Assembly: GCA_016278505.1 (NCBI GenBank)
Contig: JADQBQ010000017.1
Location: forward strand, 1-37,356
Reading direction: 5' to 3'
Source of the DNA: Clostridiales bacterium
GTDB taxonomy: Bacteria > Bacillota > Desulfotomaculia > Desulfotomaculales > VENG01
DNA: 37,356 nucleotides
Position numbers and translations under genes: made by a program. A model generated the notes under the pieces. It did no database searches, was not told the origin of the DNA, and saw only the letters and a program-made list of their open reading frames with translations. Numbering within the stretch: the first letter of the stretch is position 1; each line of letters starts with the position of its first letter. Positions 24,627-33,400 of this stretch are shown here, in pieces.

Positions 24627-24884
24627 TTAATCACCCTCCTCTTGATCGGGGCCAAACAATCCCATACTGTTTCCCGGTATAACAATAACTACTTGATATC
24701 CTTTACTCCGTGCCCTGTTATAAAGAGTTGATACAGTACTTGGGCTCAGACTTAACTGCTTGGCTATCTTTTCCGAGGAATAACCCATTTCTTTCAGGGT
24801 AACTACTTGCCGCTCTCGATAACTAAGTTTTTCTGCACCCCGGATTTCAATTTGCACAGCAGCCACCCCTGGTCCGGCACACAT
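24627..24884 (-). CDS. Small helix-turn-helix protein (sigma-70 region 4 / LuxR-like)
   Basis: An 85-residue protein whose middle (LSYRERQVVTLKEMGYSSEKIAKQLSLSPSTVSTLYNRAR, about residues 20-59) is a clear sigma region 4/LuxR-type DNA-binding helix-turn-helix. The remainder has no receiver or other domain. A short hydrophobic YQVVIVIPG segment follows. It ends 1 nt before the divIC start, so the two are surely cotranscribed and probably translationally coupled. Function is unknown; a stand-alone transcription factor is the simplest reading. The start at ATG 24884 has a modest AGGAT ribosome-binding site. Confidence 0.75.
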   Translation of the reverse strand: MCAGPGVAAVQIEIRGAEKLSYRERQVVTLKEMGYSSEKIAKQLSLSPSTVSTLYNRARSKGYQVVIVIPGNSMGLFGPDQEEGD

Positions 24885-25018
24885 TATCCTGGCGCTGAAT
24901 TAATTAACATGCCGTCATCTCTACTTATACACTACTCTATTCATTACAATGTGACTACATATATTCTACATACTAATGACAAATCCTTTTTTGAGAGGCA
25001 AAATTTTGGTTGCTAAAC

Positions 25019-25537
25019 CTATTTCTTTTTTCTCAGGCGCTCCACTAAAGACCTAACAGGTATCAAGATTTTCTTACTGCCACCTACCATGAAATACCAT
25101 AGCTTGTTAGTTAATGTAAACGCGGTCTTTAAAGGCCAGGTTACTACAAAGTAAGCCAATTTAAAGGGTACCGTCACGCCTATCCATGACCATGTTAACA
25201 CCTTGGCCATGAACAAAATAATTTGATGTATTATTTCCAAAACACGGTTTATTACCCTAGGAGAATGTTCCCCCAGTATACGCAAATAAATTCCGACCCC
25301 TGCGGCCAGTCCAACGAGCATGAACCCACGCATTTCCCCATCATTACTAAAAAGCAGGAACGCAAAAATAAGCACGCTCAAGACAATCCAAAACAAAATA
25401 TCTCCCACACTTAGAGCAAATTTACGTATGTGAAAAAACCTAACTAGTGCTTTATATACATCAAAACAAAAAGCAGCCAGGCAACCGGAACTTATAGAAA
25501 TGAAAAAAGTAAACATCTGCTCCTCCAGAGGCGCCAA
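25019..25537 (-). CDS. yabQ: Spore cortex biosynthesis protein YabQ
   Basis: Membrane protein needed for spore cortex formation and found in the outer forespore membrane in Bacillus. The 172 residues have the typical EQMFTFFISISSGCLAAFCFDVYKAL start with several membrane segments and a basic C-terminus. TTG at 25537 behind AGGAGG is taken; an ATG at 25516 with its own GGAGGAG would give a protein 7 residues shorter. It lies after yabP, the conserved order, but a hairpin terminator separates the two genes. Confidence 0.88.
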   Translation of the reverse strand: MAPLEEQMFTFFISISSGCLAAFCFDVYKALVRFFHIRKFALSVGDILFWIVLSVLIFAFLLFSNDGEMRGFMLVGLAAGVGIYLRILGEHSPRVINRVLEIIHQIILFMAKVLTWSWIGVTVPFKLAYFVVTWPLKTAFTLTNKLWYFMVGGSKKILIPVRSLVERLRKKK

Positions 25538-25572
25538 AAGATATTCACCTCCTATTCCATCATGGTATGATG

Positions 25573-25599
25573 TAAAAAAAAGCGCATACGCGCTTTTTT
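25573..25599. terminator. Bidirectional terminator-like hairpin between yabP and yabQ
   Basis: AGCGC-ATAC-GCGCT (25581-25594) flanked by A-rich and T-rich tracts on both sides, so the paired stem extends with A-T pairs and a U-run exists in both directions. It lies inside the yabP-yabQ pair that is one operon in many relatives, so it may only partly stop transcription. Confidence 0.75.
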
Positions 25600-25605
25600 C
25601 AGCCG

Positions 25606-25890
25606 TTACTTAAAAATTCGATTAATTATGTTTTTACCCCGATCTCTCGCTCCTTTAATCGACTTGCCCTCAATAAAATGCATGGATATAATATGTCCCT
25701 GTACCGCTAATTTACCTTGCTCCAGGTTTAGTTCAGTAATATGCATTCCTTCTCCCTTAAGAAGCAGGAATCCCTTATTGGTGGCCAGTGAAATCTCATT
25801 TTCATCGAATGTACCTACCTGCTCCACCCCGTCCAACATTAAAAGGCGCCGGTCGATTAATTCCAACCGGTTTTTAGGCTTCTCATCCAC
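25606..25890 (-). CDS. yabP: Sporulation protein YabP
   Basis: Small protein required at spore cortex formation, of the YabP/YqfC family. The 94 residues show RLELIDRRLLMLDGVEQVGTFDENEISLAT, LLLKGEGMHITELNLEQGKLAVQGHI and the conserved basic end. GTG at 25890 follows GGAGG at 8 nt. A sigma-E-like promoter lies about 50 bp upstream, as expected for a mother-cell gene. Confidence 0.93.
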   Translation of the reverse strand: MDEKPKNRLELIDRRLLMLDGVEQVGTFDENEISLATNKGFLLLKGEGMHITELNLEQGKLAVQGHIISMHFIEGKSIKGARDRGKNIINRIFK

Positions 25891-25939
25891 GCCTCAACCC
25901 TCCCCGACCGGATTTGCCCCAAAAATTATATCGATACTA

Positions 25940-25967
25940 TATCTATGCCAACATCCTCCCAATATGC
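25940..25967 (-). promoter_or_regulatory. Sigma-E-like promoter of yabP
   Basis: The minus strand has GCATATT (25961-25967), a 13-bp spacer and CATAGATA (25940-25947). The Bacillus sigma-E consensus is KMATATT, 13-14 bp, CATACAMT: the -35 box matches fully and the -10 partly. yabP is a sigma-E gene in Bacillus subtilis, which supports the reading. Confidence 0.55.
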
Positions 25968-25970
25968 AAA

Positions 25971-26003
25971 AAAAGATGGCCTGTTTACATACAGGCCATC
26001 TTT
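25971..26003. terminator. Bidirectional terminator between the SpoIID-like gene and yabP
   Basis: Long stem (25971-25984 with 25991-26003, loop TTACAT) made of AAAGATGGCCTGT and its complement, followed by T-runs in both directions. It closes the SpoIID-like gene and insulates the yabP promoter. Confidence 0.85.
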
Positions 26004-26010
26004 ACTAAAA

Positions 26011-26949
26011 TCAATCCCATAATTTTTGCACCGCTATATTTTTATGATAAAACTTAATAATCTCCTCCGGAGACTTATCCTCCTGGGCCATCTTTTTAGC
26101 ACCCCATTGACACAGCCCCACCCCATGTCCAAATCCTTTACCTTCTATAACCAATTTGTCTCCTTTAACCGAAAAATCGGATAAAAGGGTGGAGCGCATT
26201 TTATCAGCTCCCACCGCAAGGCGAAAGTCCATAGCATCAACCGTAGCATCACCAAAATCCAACTTCATTGCCCGGCCTGAAGGTCCTTTCCCGGCTATCT
26301 TAGCCTGCGATATGTTGCCCGGGTCTTTACCTGTTTTCTCCTGCAGTACTGTTCGTACTTCATCCAAGGGGATTTCAGCCTTCCAGTGCTTATTTTCAGC
26401 TGTGGTTATTTCTAAACACCCATCTTTGGCATTAGCTTTGAGATACCCGGTAGAACCTTTTTTTTGCGTCAGGCCTTCACTTGCTGCCGCAGTAATGCCA
26501 CCACAGCAGGCCGAAAACCACCCCCGGGTATATTTTCCGTCATAGGTTATTACTTCTCCCTTCGTCTTCTCAACTGCCTTCTTTATTTTATCGTTAATCT
26601 TTGACGGTTCATAAGCTTGAAATTCCTCGTGATTTGTACTGGCATCGGCACCGTGAAACTTCCTGCCGGCATTCATATTTTCCATGGTAAAAGTGCGGGC
26701 TAAAATAGCCTGGGCGGCCAGCGCATTAACCGGCCAATCCGGTTCCATTTCTCCTGCTACAACCCCCGTCACGTATTCTTCCATTTTGATTTCCTTCACT
26801 TCACCTTGATCAGCCATATAAAGCTTAATCGTAGGTTCTTCTTTCGGAGCCTTCTCCGGTTTCTTCTGTGGCTCACCGGCACAGGCAGTCACGAAAAGAA
26901 TAACTATGGCCACACAGACAGTAACAGCAACAACTTCTTTTCTCCTCAC
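26011..26949 (-). CDS. SpoIID/LytB-domain lipoprotein
   Basis: Predicted peptidoglycan lytic transglycosylase of the SpoIID family, anchored as a lipoprotein: a hydrophobic signal at 7-22 ends in the lipobox VTAC with Cys23. The SpoIID domain shows VAGEMEPDWPVNALAAQAILARTF with the Glu equivalent to the catalytic one, an FSACCGG segment and the C-terminal GFGHGVGLCQWGAKKMA. True SpoIID is encoded near spoIIIA/spoIIR or atp genes and has an uncleaved anchor. This 312-residue paralogue beside yabP may therefore act in sporulation or germination, but that is inference. GTG at 26949 follows GGAGGG. Confidence 0.85.
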   Translation of the reverse strand: MRRKEVVAVTVCVAIVILFVTACAGEPQKKPEKAPKEEPTIKLYMADQGEVKEIKMEEYVTGVVAGEMEPDWPVNALAAQAILARTFTMENMNAGRKFHGADASTNHEEFQAYEPSKINDKIKKAVEKTKGEVITYDGKYTRGWFSACCGGITAAASEGLTQKKGSTGYLKANAKDGCLEITTAENKHWKAEIPLDEVRTVLQEKTGKDPGNISQAKIAGKGPSGRAMKLDFGDATVDAMDFRLAVGADKMRSTLLSDFSVKGDKLVIEGKGFGHGVGLCQWGAKKMAQEDKSPEEIIKFYHKNIAVQKLWD

Positions 26950-27013
26950 ATAGGACCCTCCCGTTTATTTTTATGTTGATTATTCTTTGTGGAGAAAATA
27001 ATAAATATCCACA

Positions 27014-27042
27014 CAAAAAAAAAGCCCCATCTGTGGGGGGCT
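27014..27042 (-). terminator. Terminator after rqcP
   Basis: Stem AGCCCC/GGGGCT (27023-27028 with 27037-27042, loop of 8) preceded by an A-tract and followed by a run of eight or more T on the minus strand, directly at the rqcP stop codon. Confidence 0.85.
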
Positions 27043-27044
27043 TT

Positions 27045-27311
27045 TTATAATTCGTGCTTGTTTTTATAATCTTCTATGAGTTCGTACAACATAGCTGCTT
27101 CTTTTGCCGGGACTGTATCTTTAACGGCCGCCACTTTAATCTTAAGCCGTCGTTGCCCCAGGTGAATGCTTATTAAATCGCCCGTATTGACTTCGGCTCC
27201 TGCTTTTGCCGGCCTGTCATTGATCAACACCTGTTTTTTGTCACAAGCCTCTTTAGCAATTGTCCTTCGTTTTATTATTCTAGCCACTTTTAAAAACTTA
27301 TCCAGACGCAA
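27045..27311 (-). CDS. rqcP: RqcP, S4-domain ribosome quality-control protein
   Basis: 88-residue S4 RNA-binding protein (formerly YabO, Hsp15-like). It works with RqcH on stalled 50S subunits during C-terminal alanine tailing. The S4 motif is seen as MRLDKFLKVARIIKRRTIAKEACDKKQVLINDRPAKAGAEV. The start is TTG at 27311, giving the family-typical N-terminus, with GAGG 7 nt upstream. It is 24 bp downstream of hup; no rqcH is in the window. Confidence 0.92.
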   Translation of the reverse strand: MRLDKFLKVARIIKRRTIAKEACDKKQVLINDRPAKAGAEVNTGDLISIHLGQRRLKIKVAAVKDTVPAKEAAMLYELIEDYKNKHEL

Positions 27312-27335
27312 CAGATGGCCTCTTTTCGGAAAAGG

Positions 27336-27611
27336 TTACTTGCTTACACTTTCACGTAATTGTTTGCCGGCTTTAAAAACCGGTACTTTGGCAGCCGCTA
27401 TGTCAATTTCTTCACCGGTTTGAGGGTTACGCCCCTTGCGCGCTGCCCTTTCACGGATCTCAAAAGTGCCAAACCCAACCAGCTGAACTTTGTCGCCAGA
27501 AGTAAGCGCATCTTCAATACTTTCTAAAATCGCCGTAACAGCCTTTTCGGCATCTTTTTTCGTAAGTGCTGCTTTCTCTGCTACACTGGCAATCAATTCT
27601 GCCTTGTTCAT
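27336..27611 (-). CDS. hup: DNA-binding protein HU
   Basis: Nucleoid-associated protein that bends DNA as a homodimer. [50 protein letters not shown] (the DNA-binding arm) and [13 protein letters not shown] are standard HU. The 91 residues fit the family after choosing the ATG at 27611 with GAGGGGGG upstream, rather than the ORF's five extra codons. It lies between mazG and rqcP, as in many Firmicutes. Confidence 0.97.
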   Translation of the reverse strand: MNKAELIASVAEKAALTKKDAEKAVTAILESIEDALTSGDKVQLVGFGTFEIRERAARKGRNPQTGEEIDIAAAKVPVFKAGKQLRESVSK

Positions 27612-27710
27612 AAATACCCCCCTCAAAATTTTAGCGTGTACTACACCCCTATTATTCGCTGAATATCTATCAGTTCCTCCCCAAATGAAAAATTTACCTA
27701 GAATATTTCC

Positions 27711-28514
27711 CTAATTTTCAGCTTTTTTAGCCTTCTCCCAAAGTGAATCTAATTTTTCCAGGCTGCATTCTTCAATTTTATCCCCTTTTTCTCGAACTGC
27801 ACGCTCTATGTATTGAAAACGGCGAACAAATTTTTCCACCGTACCATTTAATGCCACCTCTCCATTTACTTGAAAGAAACGAGAAAAATTTACTACAGAA
27901 AAAAGCAGGTCCCCCAATTCATGCTGGATTAACTCTTTATTGCCTGTGCGGCAAGCGGCGAGCAGTTCATCCTGTTCTTCATTTATTTTATCCCACGGCC
28001 CCCTGTAGTTCGGCCAATCAAAGCCCACACGAGCCGCTTTTTCTTGCACTTTAGAGGCTCTTAAAAGAGCCGGCAGCCCCCGGGGAATATTATCCAAAAC
28101 GGACTGTGCACGGTCGCCACCGTCCTTTTCACCTTGCTTTATTTTTTCCCAGTTATCAAGCACCTGAGAACTGTTTTCCACAGTAACATCACCAAATACA
28201 TGCGGGTGCCGACGAACCATCTTTTCAGTAATGGATGTCACTACATCGTTAATTGTAAAATGGCCGTTCTCACTGGCTATCTGGGCGTGGAATACTATTT
28301 GTAATAATAAGTCTCCCAACTCTTCACAAAATTTATACATATCCCCCTGTTCCAGGGCATCCAGCACTTCATAGGTCTCTTCCAGTAAGTACGGGGTAAG
28401 ACTTTGGTGGTCCTGCTCCCTGTCCCATGGGCAACCATCCTGAGCACGCAATTTAGCCATCACTTCCACAATTGGGTCCAGTGGAAAACTTGTCCTGCCA
28501 TTGTTGTCCTGCAA
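27711..28514 (-). CDS. mazG: Nucleoside triphosphate pyrophosphohydrolase MazG
   Basis: Hydrolyses NTPs and dNTPs to monophosphates, limiting aberrant nucleotides. Two tandem MazG domains are visible, each with an EExxE...ExxD metal site: LLEETYEVLDAL...EELGDLLLQIVFHA and INEEQDELLAA...HELGDLLFSVVNF. Residue count is about 267 from the TTG at 28514, chosen because GGGAGG lies 7 nt upstream. The ORF extends to a GTG at 28568 without a ribosome-binding site, and an ATG at 28529 overlaps that Shine-Dalgarno sequence. In Bacillus the related YabN carries an extra methylase domain, which is absent here. Confidence 0.94.
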   Translation of the reverse strand: MQDNNGRTSFPLDPIVEVMAKLRAQDGCPWDREQDHQSLTPYLLEETYEVLDALEQGDMYKFCEELGDLLLQIVFHAQIASENGHFTINDVVTSITEKMVRRHPHVFGDVTVENSSQVLDNWEKIKQGEKDGGDRAQSVLDNIPRGLPALLRASKVQEKAARVGFDWPNYRGPWDKINEEQDELLAACRTGNKELIQHELGDLLFSVVNFSRFFQVNGEVALNGTVEKFVRRFQYIERAVREKGDKIEECSLEKLDSLWEKAKKAEN

Positions 28515-28614
28515 ACCAAAACCTCCCATACATTCCCAGTTATGTACAACACAATTAATACTATACACCGTTAAACCGTTTCTTTTAAAGGGGTGTGATT
28601 AATATCTTCTCTCC

Positions 28615-28650
28615 CAACAAAAAAGGTAACCCCTTTACGGGTTACCTTTT
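28615..28650 (-). terminator. Terminator overlapping the spoVT stop codon
   Basis: Perfect 12-bp stem AAAAGGTAACCC/GGGTTACCTTTT (28621-28632 with 28639-28650, loop of 6), followed by a T-run on the minus strand. It includes two bases of the spoVT stop codon, the same arrangement as at ndk. Confidence 0.88.
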
Positions 28651-29209
28651 ATTGTTCCATTTGTTTGGCCAAAAAGCCTGCCGCCGTTTCAGCTAATTTT
28701 AATTCCATCTCGGCCATCTTTACATCATTTTCTTTAGAGGCAAGAATAACTGCTCCTATAGGATCCCCTTCGGCAATGATTGGAGCAATCACTTCGGAGG
28801 AATATTTACTTTCACTATCCTCAACAATTGAACATTCCTCACAATGGGCATCTTCACCGGGATTATTTATGATAACCGCCTTACGCTCTTCCATAACTTT
28901 TTCCACTGCAGAACTTATTGGTTTGTTTAAAAACTCCTTTTTAGGCGCCCCGGAAATGGCTATAATGGCGTCCCTGTCGGCAATGCAGGCGATATGTCCA
29001 AGTGCCTCGTGCAAAGAATCAGCATATTCCTTGGCAAAATCCCCCAATTCCCCGATAGGAGAATATTTTTTCAGGATTACTTCGCCTTCTCTATCAACAA
29101 AAATTTCAAGGGGGTCACCTTCACGGATTCTTAACGTTCTCCTTATTTCCTTGGGTATAACAACTCTGCCCAAGTCATCAATACGACGTACTATACCCGT
29201 GGCCTTCAT
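28649..29209 (-). CDS. spoVT: Stage V sporulation protein T
   Basis: Forespore regulator of sigma-G genes. The N-terminal AbrB-type swapped-hairpin DNA-binding domain (MKATGIVRRIDDLGRVVIPKEIRRTLRI) is followed by a C-terminal GAF-like domain (about 56-180) with IADRDAIIAISGAPKKEFLNKPIS and VIAPIIAEGDPIGAVIL. 186 residues against 178 in Bacillus. Start: ATG behind AGGAGGGAAGG. A sigma-G-like promoter and a symmetrical repeat, a possible autoregulatory site, lie directly upstream. Confidence 0.97.
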   Translation of the reverse strand: MKATGIVRRIDDLGRVVIPKEIRRTLRIREGDPLEIFVDREGEVILKKYSPIGELGDFAKEYADSLHEALGHIACIADRDAIIAISGAPKKEFLNKPISSAVEKVMEERKAVIINNPGEDAHCEECSIVEDSESKYSSEVIAPIIAEGDPIGAVILASKENDVKMAEMELKLAETAAGFLAKQMEQ

Positions 29210-29245
29210 GGTACCCTTCCCTCCTTTGTCTGCAAACTCCCCGCG

Positions 29246-29287
29246 AATTACCTTTCACTGATAGTATATAACAGGTGAAAGGTAATT
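29246..29287. repeat. 13-bp inverted repeat around the spoVT promoter, candidate operator
   Basis: AATTACCTTTCAC (29246-29258) and GTGAAAGGTAATT (29275-29287) are perfect inverted arms with a 16-bp spacer that contains the spoVT -10 element. A further related copy, AATTTCACCTTTCAC, lies at 29317-29331. SpoVT of Bacillus subtilis represses its own gene, so this could be its operator; that is inference. Confidence 0.65.
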
Positions 29288-29292
29288 ATTCA
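29262..29292 (-). promoter_or_regulatory. Sigma-G-like promoter of spoVT
   Basis: The minus strand has TGAATA (29287-29292), an 18-bp spacer and TATACTA (29262-29268). The sigma-G consensus is approximately TGMATA, 17-18 bp, CATACTA. Bacillus spoVT is transcribed by sigma-G, so position, boxes and spacing agree. Confidence 0.65.
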
Positions 29293-29339
29293 TTTTTTAC
29301 CAATCCATAGTAAATTAATTTCACCTTTCACTGTTTCCT

Positions 29340-30344
29340 CTATTTTTGCGTAGATTTCTCATCTTTATTCGATAATTTATTATCAATCTTAGCTTCTTTT
29401 CTTAAATTTTCCACATAATCGGTAAATTCACCGGCCCGGCGAGTATCTTCCAAGCTGGTTTTTATCTGGTCTTTTACCATCTCCAAAGACTGCACCTCGG
29501 AGGGAATAATTTCCTCTACCTTTATTATATGATATCCATACTGGGTTTTTACCGGGTCGGGTGAAACTTCCCCTTCCGCAAGATTAAACGCAGCATCCTC
29601 AAACTCTTGCACAAAGCCACCGCCGCGGGTAATATTTAAAAGGCCTCCGTTATCCTTAGTACCCGGATCTTCTGAATATTCCTTAGCTAGCTGTGAAAAA
29701 TCAGCACCCTGTTTAATTTTTTGCAAAAGGCGTTCCGCTTCAATTTTTGCATCTACCGGCGAACGTTCATTATCTATGCCGCTGCCTGTAGAACCAATCA
29801 GAATATGCCGAACTTTACGCTCTTCCGGCTGGGTAAAATTCTCTTTATTTTCCTGATAATACTGCTCAACCTCCTGATCGGTAATTTTAACATCGGCAGT
29901 TACCTCATCTACCAGCTTTTGTACCGCCAGTTGTTTTTCTACATAATCAGAAAGTTGGGGCTCATTAACACCATTTGCTGCTAGGAATTTCTTATATTCA
30001 CCTTCGGTTTCAAAGTTATCCCTTATCTTTTTTATTTCTTTCTGCACTTCTTCAGAAGAGGGCTCTAAACCCCGTTTTTTCACTTGCTGCAGCAGCAATG
30101 TCTCATCAATAAGCTGCTTTAATACATCCTGACGCAGGCGGTCCATAATGTCTTTTCCTTCCTCACCGGAAAAATCCGCCCCCTGGTTTTCCAGGCCTGC
30201 CTTATACATATCAACCTCTTTGTCCAGTTCCTGCTGTGTAATGTTTTCTCCGTTAACAGTAGCTACAACTTTACCGCCACACCCGGCTACCAGTAACGAC
30301 AGCGTCAAAGTAGCGGCTATTATAAGAATTATCCACTTTTTCAT
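29340..30344 (-). CDS. prsA: PrsA-type foldase lipoprotein (parvulin peptidyl-prolyl isomerase)
   Basis: Extracytoplasmic folding factor for exported proteins. The signal MKKWIILIIAATLTLSLLVAGC ends in the lipobox LVAGC (Cys22). A SurA-like helical N-domain follows, then the PpiC rotamase domain (about 175-275: KVRHILIG, DFSQLAKEYSEDPGTKDNGGLL, KTQYGYHIIKVEE) and a Lys/Asp-rich tail. 334 residues. ATG at 30344 with GGAGAGGGG is preferred over an ATG six codons upstream. It has its own promoter after mfd. Confidence 0.92.
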   Translation of the reverse strand: MKKWIILIIAATLTLSLLVAGCGGKVVATVNGENITQQELDKEVDMYKAGLENQGADFSGEEGKDIMDRLRQDVLKQLIDETLLLQQVKKRGLEPSSEEVQKEIKKIRDNFETEGEYKKFLAANGVNEPQLSDYVEKQLAVQKLVDEVTADVKITDQEVEQYYQENKENFTQPEERKVRHILIGSTGSGIDNERSPVDAKIEAERLLQKIKQGADFSQLAKEYSEDPGTKDNGGLLNITRGGGFVQEFEDAAFNLAEGEVSPDPVKTQYGYHIIKVEEIIPSEVQSLEMVKDQIKTSLEDTRRAGEFTDYVENLRKEAKIDNKLSNKDEKSTQK

Positions 30345-30408
30345 TTTTATTCCCCTCTCCATTTAAGTCATAACATGTATACACCAAATGGTATAACAGT
30401 CTGTCCCC

Positions 30409-30437
30409 ATTATATATTAAGCTATTTTGAGGTTCAA
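30409..30437 (-). promoter_or_regulatory. Promoter of prsA
   Basis: TTGAAC (30432-30437), a 17-bp spacer and a perfect TATAAT (30409-30414) on the minus strand, in the gap after the mfd stop codon. Confidence 0.65.
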
Positions 30438-30446
30438 TTAATTAAT

Positions 30447-33400
30447 TTAAGCCAAGATATGCAAAAACTCCTCCAATCTATCCAAAAGCTGCAGGGGTTT
30501 CATTCCGGCATCCCGGAGCTTCCAGCGTATCTCGAATTCATCCTCTGTATTATTAAACTTTATTTTACCGGCATACCGGTCACTAACTTTTACCAGCTTT
30601 TCCCCATCTAAATTGTGCTCCTGGGAAAATTGCATTTTGTAGAATTCCTGCTGTTTACTAATAGATTTTATTTTCAGCCGGCCGGCAAGATTTTTGACGC
30701 GCGCTATTCCCACCAAATTTTGCACCGGATCAGGCAAATCCCCAAACCGATCTACCAATTCATCTTCAATTTCTAACAGCCGGTCCTCACCCGCATTTTT
30801 GGCAATGCGCCGATAAATTTCAACCTTTTGGTTGGTATCCGGGATATAATGATCCGGAATATACGCTTCTACAGGAAGTTCCACGGTGGTATCCACCGGA
30901 CTGTCTACTTTCTCGCCTCGGGCCTCTCGCACGGCTTCTTCCAACAGCCTGCAATACATCTCAAATCCCACAGCGGCTATATGCCCATGTTGTTCAGCAC
31001 CCAGAATATTACCTGCTCCACGAATTTCCAGGTCCCTCATGGCAATCTTATAACCGGAACCGAATTCCGTAAATTCCCTAATAGCTCCAAGACGCTTTTC
31101 CGCCAATTCATTAAGGACTTTATCCTTACGAAAAGTTAAATATGCATACGCCATTCGCGTCGACCGCCCCACTCTTCCCCTAAGCTGGTAAAGCTGAGCA
31201 AGTCCAAAATTGCTGGCCTCTTTAACTATCAAGGTGTTTACATTGGAAATATCCAGACCGCTCTCAACAATAGTAGTACATACCAGTACATCATAGGCTC
31301 CGTCCAAGAATTCCAACATTACCTGTTCCAGCTCATCTTCCTTCATTTGCCCGTGGGCCACTGCTAAACGCGCTTCAGGCACTAGTTCCTGCAGCCAGGA
31401 AGCCACTGCATGTAAGTCCACAACCCGGTTATGAACAAAATACACCTGCCCACCGCGTCCTATTTCACGCCGTATGGCCTCCCTTATCATTACCGGATCT
31501 TCTTCCAGCACATAAGTTTGCACGGGAAAGCGATTTTCGGGTGGGGTTTCCAGAATACTGGTATCCCTTACCCCTACGAGAGACATATGCAGTGTACGTG
31601 GGATAGGGGTTGCCGTAAGAGTTAACACATCCACATTTACTTTAATTTGCTTGAGTTTTTCCTTATGAGCAACTCCAAATCGCTGTTCCTCATCCACCAC
31701 CAGAAGGCCCAGATCGCTAAATTTCACATCACGTTGAACCAGGCGGTGTGTACCGATAACTATATCTACCATGCCGCTGGCAAGGCCCTCAATTACTTTT
31801 CCTTGTTCCTTGGCAGTACGAAACCTGCTTAACATTTCCACCCTTATAGGATAGCCCGAAAAACGTTCTCTGAAGGTATTAAAGTGCTGTTGGGCCAAAA
31901 TGGTGGTTGGTACCAATACCGCCACCTGCTTACCATCCATAATGGCTTTGAAAGCTGCCCGCAGGGCCACTTCAGTTTTGCCATACCCTACGTCACCACA
32001 CAAGAGCCGGTCCATGGGACGACTGCGCTCCATATCTCTCTTTACAGCTTCTATCGCCTTAAGCTGGTCCGGCGTCTCCTGATAAGGAAAAGTACCTTCG
32101 AATTCCTGCTGCCAGGCGGAATCTTGGTTAAAAGCGTATCCCCTGTCCGCTTCCCTGGCTGCATACAACTTTAGCAGATCATCGGCCATTTCACGTACGG
32201 CCTGCTTTACACGACCTTTGGCTTTCGACCATTCACTCCCACCCAACCGGGATAATTTGGGTGAATCGGCTTCAGCCCCTAAGTATTTTTGTAATAGTCC
32301 CACCTGGTCATTAGGAACGTAAAGCTTATCTTCGCCTGAATACTTAATTAATAAGTATTCCTTGCGAATGCCGGCTATATCAAGCGGCACTATGCCCATA
32401 TATTTACCGATACCGTGGTTCGCATGGACTACATAATCGCCAACTTTAAGATCAACAAAAGGCTCCAGCCGTTGGGTTGCTTCCTGCTTATCTTGACTTT
32501 TACTGCGCCTACGAGGCTTTTTCTGCCGGCCGTAAATGTCCTTTTCCGCAATAATCACCAAACGCGCATTTACCAGTTCGAATCCTCCGGAAAGATGCCC
32601 GGGAGTAATGATCACATTGCCGGGTTTGACTTGTTCTTCAGGAAAACCGGTATAAAAAGCGTCTATTTTATTTTCACGCAATTCACTCAAAAATAGCCGA
32701 CCCCGCTCTTCATTGGAAACCGTAAGTACCACGGCATAACCGGTGCGGCGCCAGTGTAAAATCTCTTCCGCCAGCATTGTTATTTTTCCTAAAAAATTAT
32801 GCATAGCTTTAGCAGTAAAATTAACCACAGCCTGTGGCTGAATAAATTTAGGTTGGCGCGGTAAAAAACAGAAATATGCCGTATTATGTTTCTCCAGTGA
32901 AAGGGCTATATACCGCCAGTCAACATATCCCTCATATTGTGAGGGAAGTGCCTTCCCTTTGGCCATCAACTGGGAATACGTTTCTAGACGTTCCTTTTGT
33001 ATACTTTCGGTGATATCTTTACACCTCTGGGGCTCATCCATTAAAACAAGTGAACCGGCCGGCAAATAATCAATAAGGTTTACCTCCCGGGAATAAAAGT
33101 AGGGCAAGAACTGTTCAATTCCCGGAAAGAATACACTATTATTTAGGTATTCTAAAATATCCTGCAAATTATCTTCAAACTCTCTGGTCACTTCCGGACT
33201 CCCATAGCGAGAGAGTTTACGATACTGCAGCTGATACTGATTTAAAACCGTCTCTCTGGCCCGTTCCCAAGCTTCTTCGTGCACAACCAATTCCAGCGCA
33301 GGCCCGATGGTTATCTCTTTTAATTTTTCATAAGAACGCTGGGTGAGAGCATCAAATATTCTAATGGAATCAACCTCATCATCAAAAAACTCCAGCCTGA

